A DNA stretch of 50,737 nt. Source: Treponema sp. GTDB taxonomy: Bacteria; Spirochaetota; Spirochaetia; Treponematales; Treponemataceae. A model generated the notes under the pieces. That model was not told the origin of the DNA, made no database searches, and saw nothing but the letters and a program-made list of their open reading frames with translations. The stretch is taken from assembly GCA_016297405.1 (NCBI GenBank), contig JAEDGP010000006.1:1-50737 (forward strand), read 5' to 3'. Position numbers and translations under genes: made by a program. Below are positions 35,312 to 42,645 of the stretch, piece by piece; the stretch's first letter is position 1; every line of letters starts with the position of its first letter.

Positions 35312-35690
35312 GACGGGAAATAATCGCGCCCTTTATCCTGATGATAGGATAAGAGGGTGAGGTAAAGTCCGGGCTCCACCGGAAAAAATGCCGGGTAATA
35401 ACCGGGCGCCGTGCGGCAGATGCATAATTTCTTGCATATCCCCATGGCGACAGAAAGTGCAACAGAAAATAAACCGCCGGCAACGGTAAGGGTGAAAAGG
35501 CAGTGTAAGAGACTACCGCTTTTCTGGTAACAGAAATGGCATTGCAAACCTCATTTGGAGCAAGATTGAGCAGAAGTCTTATTCCGGTAAATGACTTCGG
35601 GTAAATCGCTAAAGGTATCTGGTAACAGATATTTCGGATAGATGGTTATTTGCTTCCATGAAGCAGACAAAACCCGGCTTACATCCCGTC
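35312..35690 (+). ncRNA. rnpB: RNase P RNA (class A)
   Basis: Ends are set by helix P1: GACGGGA (35312-35318) pairs with TCCCGTC (35684-35690). Conserved blocks in order: GAGGTAAAGTCCGGGCTCC, ACAGAAA with AAACCGCC, GGTAAGGGTGAAAAGG, AGAGACTACCGC, GGAGCAAGAT and the 3' P4 strand ACAAAACCCGGCTTACA. This is the catalytic RNA that trims tRNA 5' ends. One extra T appears in the first block compared with the usual GAGGAAAGTCC. It starts 13 nt after the zinc ribbon gene, and an upstream promoter is not clear. Confidence 0.95.
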
Positions 35691-35698
35691 TTTTTTTT
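35684..35698 (+). terminator. T tract after rnpB P1 acting as terminator
   Basis: The 3' strand of P1 is followed at once by nine Ts (35690-35698 including the last stem base context). P1 itself, or the preceding AAGCAGA/TGCTTCC hairpin region, can serve as the terminator stem. The next gene begins 12 nt further on. Confidence 0.6.
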
Positions 35699-35709
35699 AT
35701 ATTGAACAA

Positions 35710-36672
35710 ATGAAGAACATACAGACAAGCGGAAACACTTTCAAAAGTAAAAACAAATACATAAGGAAACTGGCAATTATTTGCCCATCTGTTGTAGTTC
35801 TCACTTTGATTGTCAGCTTTGTCATTGTTAAATGCACCGAAAACAAAGGTGTAACCATAAAGCAAATTGAGCGTTTGTGGGATTCTAACCCAAACAAAAG
35901 TTTTGACGATTACCAGCAAATCTATGATCTTACAAAAGAATACCTTGTGAACGACACTTTCAACAACAAGGTACTCACTTATCATGCATACAGCTGTTTT
36001 TATCTTGCCGTATCACAAACCGATTCATCCATCGCATCAACATTTTATGATGAAGCAATTTCAAATATGAGAATTGCACTTTATGACGCAAAAAATTCTC
36101 TTAAGCCACAGCTTTATTATATGCTTGGCAAAACCTATTACTACAAAAACACAATTTCCTCATACTATTATGCAGATTTGGCTATAAAATACCTGCAGCT
36201 TGCCCAAGAAAACGGCTACAAAGCTGATGACATCCATCTTTTTTTAGGAATGTGCTTTGCGGAACTTGGAGACTACCAGAACAGCATTTCAGCTTTTTCT
36301 GAAGCATTAAGAATCAGAGAGTCTGACGTTGTTCTTTTTTCAATCGCAGAACAATACTACAAGGCGGGTCAGTTACCTTCTGCAAAACAATACCTGTTTC
36401 GAATCCAGCAGAATTCAGAACAGGAAGATTTTATAGAACGCAGTTCCATCCTTCTTGGAAACATATATACAGCAGAAGGTAAATACCAGGATGCTTTGGA
36501 AGAATTTCAAACAATTTTGAAAAAAAATAAAAATTCTGCTGACGCATATTATGGTATTGGTGTAATATATGAAAAACAGGGCGATCTTGTAAGAGCCAGG
36601 TCCGAATGGAGAAAGGCAATTAAAATACAGGTAAATCATCCTGGCGCAGCAGCGAAATTATCTGAAAAATAA
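35710..36672 (+). CDS. membrane-anchored TPR-repeat protein
   Basis: 320 residues. One N-terminal membrane helix (LAIICPSVVVLTLIVSFVIV, about 22-41) with a basic cytoplasmic lead, then tetratricopeptide-type helix pairs to the end; clear repeats are IHLFLGMCFAELGDYQNSI, SSILLGNIYTAEGKYQDAL and AYYGIGVIYEKQGDLVRA. Periplasmic adaptor or scaffold role is likely, and the following genes build the elongation machine. The ATG is 12 nt after the rnpB T tract and has no Shine-Dalgarno; TATATT (35698-35703) could be a -10 for a leaderless message. Confidence 0.85.
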   Translation: MKNIQTSGNTFKSKNKYIRKLAIICPSVVVLTLIVSFVIVKCTENKGVTIKQIERLWDSNPNKSFDDYQQIYDLTKEYLVNDTFNNKVLTYHAYSCFYLAVSQTDSSIASTFYDEAISNMRIALYDAKNSLKPQLYYMLGKTYYYKNTISSYYYADLAIKYLQLAQENGYKADDIHLFLGMCFAELGDYQNSISAFSEALRIRESDVVLFSIAEQYYKAGQLPSAKQYLFRIQQNSEQEDFIERSSILLGNIYTAEGKYQDALEEFQTILKKNKNSADAYYGIGVIYEKQGDLVRARSEWRKAIKIQVNHPGAAAKLSEK

Positions 36673-36688
36673 AAAAAATAAAGTTTAA

Positions 36689-36704
36689 AAATCCGGGAGG
36701 ATTT
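36689..36704 (+). promoter_or_regulatory. small hairpin around the mreB ribosome-binding site
   Basis: AAATCC (36689-36694) pairs with GGATTT (36699-36704) around GGGA. The Shine-Dalgarno GGGAGG lies in the loop and 3' arm, next to the ATG at 36705. It may temper mreB translation. Confidence 0.4.
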
Positions 36705-37742
36705 ATGGGATTTTTTGAAAAGTTTTCAACAGACATTGGTATCGACCTTGGTACCTGTAACACACTTGTATATGTAAGAGGAAAAGGAATCGTTATTGAC
36801 GAGCCTTCTGTAGTTGCGGTGGAAAAAGGTACAAAAAGAATTGTCGCAGTTGGTGCTGATGCAAAAAACATGCTTGAAAAGACACCAAGTAATATCATTG
36901 CCATCAGGCCATTGGCTGACGGTGTAATTGCAGATATAGATAGTACCGAACGTATGATAAAATACTTCATTAACAAGATAATGCCAAAACACAAAATCTT
37001 CAAATCAACAAGAATGAAGATTGGTATTCCATCTTGTATTACTGAAGTTGAACGCAGAGCCGTTATTGAAGCCGCTTTGAAAGCTGGTGCCAAGGAAGTT
37101 GAAGTTATTGCAGAATCACTTGCAGCCGCTATTGGTGCTAAAATCCCGATTCACGAACCAGCAGGTCATATGATATGTGATATTGGTGGTGGAACAACCG
37201 AAGTAAGCGTAATCTCACTTGGTGGTATGGTAATAACAAATTCCATCAAGGTTGGTGGCGATAAATTCAATGAAGCCCTGGTAAAGCACGTTAAAAGCGT
37301 ACATAACCTTAACATTGGTCATCAGGCAGCAGAACGACTTAAGATCCAGATTGGTAACGCTGCACCAGACAAGACTATCGAAAAGATGGAACTCAAAGGA
37401 ACTGATGCAATTACTGGACTTCCACGCCGCCTTGAAATCGACAGCGTAGAAGTTCGTGAAGCTTTGAAAGAACCTGTAAAATTCATTGTAGAAGAAATAA
37501 AGAACGTAATCAGTCAGACTCCACCAGAGCTTGCAAGCGATATCATCGACCGCGGTATTGTCATGACAGGCGGTGGTTCAATGCTCAAAGGATTACCAAA
37601 ACTTATTTCCAAAGAAACTGGGGTTCCAGTTATCTTGGTTGAAAAACCTTTGGAATGTGTTGCCCTTGGTGCGGGAGAGGCATTTGAACTGTTCAAGGAT
37701 ATGTCCACAGACAGATCCGTATACGATAACCTTAACGACTAA
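36705..37742 (+). CDS. mreB: rod shape-determining actin MreB
   Basis: 345 residues, standard length. Actin-type motifs: phosphate 1 GIDLGTCNTLVYV (11-23), connect 1 and phosphate 2 MICDIGGGTTEVSVISLGG, adenosine motif IVMTGGGSMLKGLPKLI. The N-terminal MGFFEKF amphipathic helix fits membrane binding. It polymerises under the inner membrane and guides peptidoglycan synthesis by the PBP2-RodA pair encoded just downstream. Strong GGGAGG ribosome site. mreC follows 2 nt after the stop. Confidence 0.98.
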   Translation: MGFFEKFSTDIGIDLGTCNTLVYVRGKGIVIDEPSVVAVEKGTKRIVAVGADAKNMLEKTPSNIIAIRPLADGVIADIDSTERMIKYFINKIMPKHKIFKSTRMKIGIPSCITEVERRAVIEAALKAGAKEVEVIAESLAAAIGAKIPIHEPAGHMICDIGGGTTEVSVISLGGMVITNSIKVGGDKFNEALVKHVKSVHNLNIGHQAAERLKIQIGNAAPDKTIEKMELKGTDAITGLPRRLEIDSVEVREALKEPVKFIVEEIKNVISQTPPELASDIIDRGIVMTGGGSMLKGLPKLISKETGVPVILVEKPLECVALGAGEAFELFKDMSTDRSVYDNLND

Positions 37743-37744
37743 TA

Positions 37745-38608
37745 ATGGCTAAATTAAAAATAAGGCTGAACATTAAACTTTCAGAAGGGATATTTGCATT
37801 CCTGCTTGTCCTTTCTGGAGTGTTTCTTTCATTGAGTTCAGGTGGTTTTGTTTTAAATTTTAAAAATATAGGTTTCTCAATTTTTTCTGCTGCTGAAATG
37901 CAGGTGCACAATATTTCATCAGGTGCTCAAAATACATTTAACGCTGTGAAAGAACTTGCCGACCTGAAAGAAGAATATAACAAACTTCTTGTTAAGCTTG
38001 AAAAATACGAGATGATGCAACGCTCCAATACGGAGATAAAAAAAGAGAACGAACGACTGAAACAGCAGCTTGATTTTTCTCAGTCCATGGAAGAAAAGAA
38101 TTATCCTGCCCAGATAATTGCCCGCGACCTTTCCAATCAAAATCCATTGATCACAATCAACAAGGGAAGCTCTTCAGGAATCAAAAAGAATATGCCTGTA
38201 GTAGCATTTCAGAACGGAAATTCAGGACTTGTTGGAAAAATTGTGGAAGTAGGTAAGTTCACAAGCATGGTAATGCCAATCTACAATTCAAACTGTTCAG
38301 TTTCTTCAAGGCTTCAAAATATCCGCGACCTTGGTCTGATTAGCGGACAAGGCAGTGTTGATAAAAAGCTGAAGATGCAATACATCAGAAAACGAACGCT
38401 TCCTGATTTGCATTATGGTGATCTTGTTGTTACTTCGGGAGAAAACAGCAACTATATGAGAGACATCGTAATCGGTTCGATTTCTGAAATCAGAATCATC
38501 GAATACAATTCTTCTTTGGATATAGATATCACTCCTATAATCGATTTTTCGCGGCTTGAAAACGTAGTTGTAGTTAACATGCGGGAAATCAACGAAACAA
38601 AGGACTAA
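37745..38608 (+). CDS. mreC: cell-shape protein MreC
   Basis: 287 residues. One N-terminal membrane helix (about 15-33), a coiled coil at about 65-118 (EEYNKLLVKLEKYEMM, NTEIKKENERLKQQL), then the periplasmic beta domain with ARDLSNQNPLITINKG, GLVGKIVEVGKFTSMV and GDLVVTSG. It links MreB to PBP2 and activates it. Start 2 nt after mreB, 2 nt before mreD. In T. pallidum relatives the same order is found, as far as I recall. Confidence 0.95.
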   Translation: MAKLKIRLNIKLSEGIFAFLLVLSGVFLSLSSGGFVLNFKNIGFSIFSAAEMQVHNISSGAQNTFNAVKELADLKEEYNKLLVKLEKYEMMQRSNTEIKKENERLKQQLDFSQSMEEKNYPAQIIARDLSNQNPLITINKGSSSGIKKNMPVVAFQNGNSGLVGKIVEVGKFTSMVMPIYNSNCSVSSRLQNIRDLGLISGQGSVDKKLKMQYIRKRTLPDLHYGDLVVTSGENSNYMRDIVIGSISEIRIIEYNSSLDIDITPIIDFSRLENVVVVNMREINETKD

Positions 38609-38610
38609 GA

Positions 38611-39120
38611 ATGAGAAAGTCTATACTTTGTACTGTTATTCTTTTATTCACGATTATAATGATAGAAAATGCAATTCTTTCAAACATTGCTGTTTTGCCA
38701 GTTGTGCCTGACCTTTTAATGATATGCATCATTTATCTTGGTCTGCTGAATGGAAAAATCGATGGAGAACTATCCGGCTTTTTTTCAGGAATGGTGCAGG
38801 ATTTTCTTTCCGGTGTTCCATTCGGATTTTTCATGATGCTTCGCACAATTTTGGGATATATGGGGGGATTTTTCCATGGTAGCCTTCATTTCCGTGGAAT
38901 CGTAATGCCCGCTGCTATTATCTTCATAGCCACAATCTCAAAGTGTCTGATTATATGGATCATGTCTCTGTTTTTTCCTCACTACGTTTCTACGTATAAC
39001 GCAATTTCATTTTCGTTTCTTTTTGAAATAATTACAAATTCCGTTTTAGCACCTTTGATGTTTAAGGTTCTTTCATTTTTTGATCGTTTTCTTGCATTCC
39101 ATAAGGACAATAACGAATGA
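38611..39120 (+). CDS. mreD: cell-shape membrane protein MreD
   Basis: 169 residues, five to six membrane helices, almost no soluble part. Family traits: VVPDLLMICIIYLGLLNGK near residue 30 and the central DFLSGVPFGFFMMLRTILGY. Part of the MreBCD complex at the inner membrane. Its stop overlaps the mrdA start as ATGA (39117-39120). Low sequence conservation is normal for MreD, so position is a main part of the call. Confidence 0.92.
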   Translation: MRKSILCTVILLFTIIMIENAILSNIAVLPVVPDLLMICIIYLGLLNGKIDGELSGFFSGMVQDFLSGVPFGFFMMLRTILGYMGGFFHGSLHFRGIVMPAAIIFIATISKCLIIWIMSLFFPHYVSTYNAISFSFLFEIITNSVLAPLMFKVLSFFDRFLAFHKDNNE

Positions 39121-40994
39121 AAAGCTACAAAGAAAAGTCATATTTAAACATAAGTCTGGATATGAAGGCTTTTATCATAAGGACCGTTATTGCAGTTTTG
39201 TTTCTCACATATCTCTATCATCTTTTTAGTCTGCAAATCAAAGATTCAAGCAGATATCAAACCCTTTCAAAAACAAATTCCGCTTCAGTTACGGAAATCG
39301 CTGCCCAGAGAGGTGAAATATTCGACAGGTATGCAACTCTCCCTATAGTAATTAACACGGATTCTTTTTCTGTAGAGGTTACTCCTGGAAGCATTCCAAA
39401 GGGCAAATATGACACAGTCGCTTCAAAACTTGCTTCCATGCTTGGAATTTCAAAAAAAAGTATCGACAATATAATTTCTGATGACTTACGAAACTATAAC
39501 AGTCCGATTCCAGTAAAGACAAATGTGTCCTTCAATACCATTTCAAATATTGCAGAAAACATTTCCGATCTGCCTGGAGTCTCCTGGGTTTCCAAACCTA
39601 TACGCAATTATGTAGAAACAGGGTCAATAGCACATGTAGTCGGTTATGTTGGAAATATTTCTAAAACCGAACGTAATGTTTTGTATAACCAAGGTTACGT
39701 CAAAGCAAACGAAATCATCGGAAAAACAGGAATCGAAAGCCAATATGATTCATTACTAAAAGGCGAAAGCGGTGAAGAAAGGCGAACTGTAGATGTTCGC
39801 GGCCGTATAATTTCTGAAACCCCGGAAATCAAACCTCCAACACCGGGAAAAAACGTAGTACTTACTATTGATTCTTCCATCCAGACATTAGCTGAAAAAA
39901 CCTTAGGAAAGCGAGTAGGTGCGGTTGTCGTATTGAAACCTGCAACCGGCGAAATCCTTGCCATGGCATCTTATCCATTCTTTGATCCAAACCGGTTTAA
40001 TGATGAAGATGCTGGAAACTACTACGCATCTTTGATAAGCGAACAGATGAACCGTCCTTTGGTAAATCGAGCCGTAAACGCTGAATATCCGCCAGCTTCC
40101 ACTTTCAAAATAATCATGTCTACAGCTATGCTTCAGGAAAAGGCATTCCCATCAAAAAAACAAATAGAGTGCAAAGGATACATGAATTACGGTAACCGTA
40201 AATTCAGATGTCATCTTCATTCAGGCCATGGCTGGGTTGACATGAAAAATGGTCTTGCAGAATCCTGTGACGTATACTATTGGACTGTAGGGCGAGATTA
40301 TCTTGGAATCGATAAGATACACTATTGGGCTGATCAATTTGGTTTTGGTCAGAGCGCTCAAATTGACCTTCCAAGTCAACGCAAAGGCTTTGTTCCAACA
40401 GCAGAAAAAAAGGAACGCCAATACCACGAAAAGTGGCTTGGTGGAGACACTATGTCAACTTCCATCGGTCAAGGATATCTTTTGGTTACTCCTTTACAAG
40501 TTGCAAACATGGCTGCCATGGTTGCAAACCGCGGTGTGATTTATAAGCCTCATCTTTTGAAAGAAGTTCGTGACCCTATTACAAACGAAGTTTTGCAGGA
40601 AGTTAAACCAGAAGTTCTGTTCAAAACCGAGGTAAATGATGAAGTCTGGACAGAAGTACAGAATGCAATGCGCTATACCATCACTGATGGCACACCTCGG
40701 TTTGCCATGATGAACAAGAATGTACAGATAGCCGGTAAAACCGGTACTGCGGAAGTTGCTCCTTACAAAGACAGCTGGCACTCTTGGCTTGTAGCTTATG
40801 CACCTTTTGACGCTCCTGTAGAAGATCAGGTTGTTGTTTCAATGATTGTAGAAGCCTGCAATCCATGGGAATGGTGGAGTCCTTACGGAACTAATATTAT
40901 TATGCAAGGAATTTTTGGCAAGCAGACTTACGAGGAAGCTGCAAAAGCACTTGGTCTTACATACCTTGCCAGAAATGGCAACAGAAGGGAATAA
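39117..40994 (+). CDS. mrdA: penicillin-binding protein 2 (elongation transpeptidase)
   Basis: 625 residues. Short cytoplasmic lead and one membrane helix (about 20-42), then the pedestal domain (AAQRGEIFDRYATLP; VGYVGNIS; IIGKTGIESQYDSLLKGESG) and the transpeptidase domain with Ser328/Lys331 in PPASTFKI, the second motif SCD in AESCDVYYW and KTGTAEV as the KTG motif. It cross-links new wall strands during side-wall growth with RodA. The gene overlaps mreD by 4 nt and precedes rodA by 2 nt. Confidence 0.96.
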   Translation: MKSYKEKSYLNISLDMKAFIIRTVIAVLFLTYLYHLFSLQIKDSSRYQTLSKTNSASVTEIAAQRGEIFDRYATLPIVINTDSFSVEVTPGSIPKGKYDTVASKLASMLGISKKSIDNIISDDLRNYNSPIPVKTNVSFNTISNIAENISDLPGVSWVSKPIRNYVETGSIAHVVGYVGNISKTERNVLYNQGYVKANEIIGKTGIESQYDSLLKGESGEERRTVDVRGRIISETPEIKPPTPGKNVVLTIDSSIQTLAEKTLGKRVGAVVVLKPATGEILAMASYPFFDPNRFNDEDAGNYYASLISEQMNRPLVNRAVNAEYPPASTFKIIMSTAMLQEKAFPSKKQIECKGYMNYGNRKFRCHLHSGHGWVDMKNGLAESCDVYYWTVGRDYLGIDKIHYWADQFGFGQSAQIDLPSQRKGFVPTAEKKERQYHEKWLGGDTMSTSIGQGYLLVTPLQVANMAAMVANRGVIYKPHLLKEVRDPITNEVLQEVKPEVLFKTEVNDEVWTEVQNAMRYTITDGTPRFAMMNKNVQIAGKTGTAEVAPYKDSWHSWLVAYAPFDAPVEDQVVVSMIVEACNPWEWWSPYGTNIIMQGIFGKQTYEEAAKALGLTYLARNGNRRE

Positions 40995-40996
40995 TC

Positions 40997-42316
40997 ATGA
41001 AAGCATCTTTTATAAAAGCATTCGATATTCTTATCATTGGTGTTGTTTTAACACTTGTAACTATAGGCATTTTGTTCATCTATTCTTCTGGAATCGATTC
41101 CAAAGGCAACCTTGTAACAAACGAATATATTAAGCAGCTGATCTGGGCATCATGCGGTCTGATTCTAATGATCTTCTTTGCGCTTTTTGACTACAGAAAG
41201 TTTGAAAAGCACATCTACTGGGTCTATGGCGCATTGTGCATCATTCTTCTGCTTTTAAAAATACTTGCAAGAAGCCATAAAGGTGCTTCCAGCTGGATTG
41301 GAATAGGCGAATTTGGTATACAACCTTCGGAATTCGGTAAGATTGCTTTTGCTTTCAGTCTTTCGAAATATCTGACAGATACAGAAAGATTACATCCGCT
41401 TCTAAGACTTGCAGGTGCAACTGGGCTTCTTGCACTTCCTGCAGGCCTCATTCTTATACAGCCTGATACAGGAACTGCATCCACCTACGTGGCAATCTAT
41501 TTTCTTATGCTGTTTTTTTCTGATATACCACTTCGTTTTACGCTTTTCATTTTTGGAATCGCAACAAGTACAATCTTTTTTACCATTCTTCCTATATGGA
41601 ATCAATTTATAAAAGACAACTCTTACTATATTATAAACGCTTTGACGATACCTACACTTAAAATTCTGATTATCGGTACCGCAATTACTATTTGTCTTTT
41701 CTGTCTGATTGTAAGACGTTATTTTAAAGGTCCAAAATACTTTTACTGGCTTTCATACGGTTTTGCAATCATTTCTGCAGGACTAATACTGTCTACACCT
41801 GTCTTAAAAGTTTTGGAAAAGAATGTTTATCAGGAAAAACGTATTGTTTCTTTTCTGGATCCCACAAAAGACCCTCAAGGAGCAGCGTACCATTTGAACC
41901 AGTCTCTTATTGCCATTGGATCTGGAGGCTTTAGGGGACAGTCCTATCTTCATGGCACACAAAGCCACCTTCGATTCTTACCAGAACAGTCAACAGACTT
42001 TATCTTCAGCGTTCTTTCAGAAGAATCTGGATTTTTGGGATGTCTTGTGATTTTTGTCTTGTACTTTCTGTTTTTGTCCAAAAACATTTCCATAATTCAA
42101 AACACTTCTAATAAGTTTGGCTATTACATTGCAGCAGGTTTTCTAGGAATGTACTCCATCCACTTTTTCGTCAATGTTGGGATGGTGATGGGAAAAATGC
42201 CTATTACAGGACTTCCACTAATGTTCATCTCTTATGGCGGTTCCTCTTTGATTACAGCCATGGCATCTGCTGGCATTCTTATGGGAATCCAATACAGAAA
42301 ATACAACTTCTCATAA
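40997..42316 (+). CDS. rodA: SEDS peptidoglycan polymerase RodA
   Basis: 439 residues with about ten membrane helices. SEDS motifs: SSWIGIGEFGIQPSEFGKI with the conserved PSE, LILIQPDTGTASTY with the catalytic Asp, QSLIAIGSGGFRGQ and a late GLPLMFISYGGSSL. A loop around 200-290 (FIKDNSYYII, RRYFKGPKYFYW) adds extra helices compared with E. coli RodA (370 residues). It polymerises glycan strands and pairs with PBP2. Last gene of the mre block. Confidence 0.96.
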   Translation: MKASFIKAFDILIIGVVLTLVTIGILFIYSSGIDSKGNLVTNEYIKQLIWASCGLILMIFFALFDYRKFEKHIYWVYGALCIILLLLKILARSHKGASSWIGIGEFGIQPSEFGKIAFAFSLSKYLTDTERLHPLLRLAGATGLLALPAGLILIQPDTGTASTYVAIYFLMLFFSDIPLRFTLFIFGIATSTIFFTILPIWNQFIKDNSYYIINALTIPTLKILIIGTAITICLFCLIVRRYFKGPKYFYWLSYGFAIISAGLILSTPVLKVLEKNVYQEKRIVSFLDPTKDPQGAAYHLNQSLIAIGSGGFRGQSYLHGTQSHLRFLPEQSTDFIFSVLSEESGFLGCLVIFVLYFLFLSKNISIIQNTSNKFGYYIAAGFLGMYSIHFFVNVGMVMGKMPITGLPLMFISYGGSSLITAMASAGILMGIQYRKYNFS

Positions 42317-42385
42317 CCTGATTTTCAGACCGATCTATAGAACCATACTGGAAGAACAGAAAAAAAGTGAAGTCTCAAATTCTGA

Positions 42386-42526
42386 TAATTTTTACCTTTT
42401 GAACCAATTCATCATCACGAAGGTTTTGATAGAAAAGGGTAAGATGAACAGCTGAAAGGAAATGAAATTCCAATTTCTTCACAACTTGATTCCATCGCCG
42501 ACGTTTATAATGCACTATCTTCCTAA
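42386..42526 (+). pseudogene. remnant of an HD-GYP phosphodiesterase domain
   Basis: In one frame the sequence reads EPIHHHEGFDRKG, a stop (42440), DEQLKGNEIPISSQLDSIA then DVYNALSS and a stop (42524). This aligns with the HD-GYP core: HHE followed by the GYP region, then LKGEEIP and AIADVYDALTS. The GYP residues are lost at the in-frame stop, and nothing of the HD part before it survives in frame. So it is a short decayed fragment of a c-di-GMP phosphodiesterase, next to a diguanylate cyclase gene. It is the main content of the 314-bp gap 42317-42630. Confidence 0.65.
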
Positions 42527-42531
42527 AAATA

Positions 42532-42585
42532 AATAACTGCTAGCTAAAAATTAAATTTCATTGTATCATTAGATAGCAAGTTATT
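42532..42585 (+). repeat. long imperfect inverted repeat upstream of the diguanylate cyclase
   Basis: AATAACTGCTAGCTAA (42531-42546) pairs with TTAGATAGCAAGTTATT (42569-42585) with one bulge and one mismatch. It is followed by ATTCTTTTAAC. It may terminate rodA/pseudogene transcription or fold in the cyclase leader. Confidence 0.5.
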
Positions 42586-42645
42586 ATTCTTTTAACGATT
42601 AGGCTTAAAGTTGTAAGATTTAAACAGAAAATGGAGCCAACCTCT

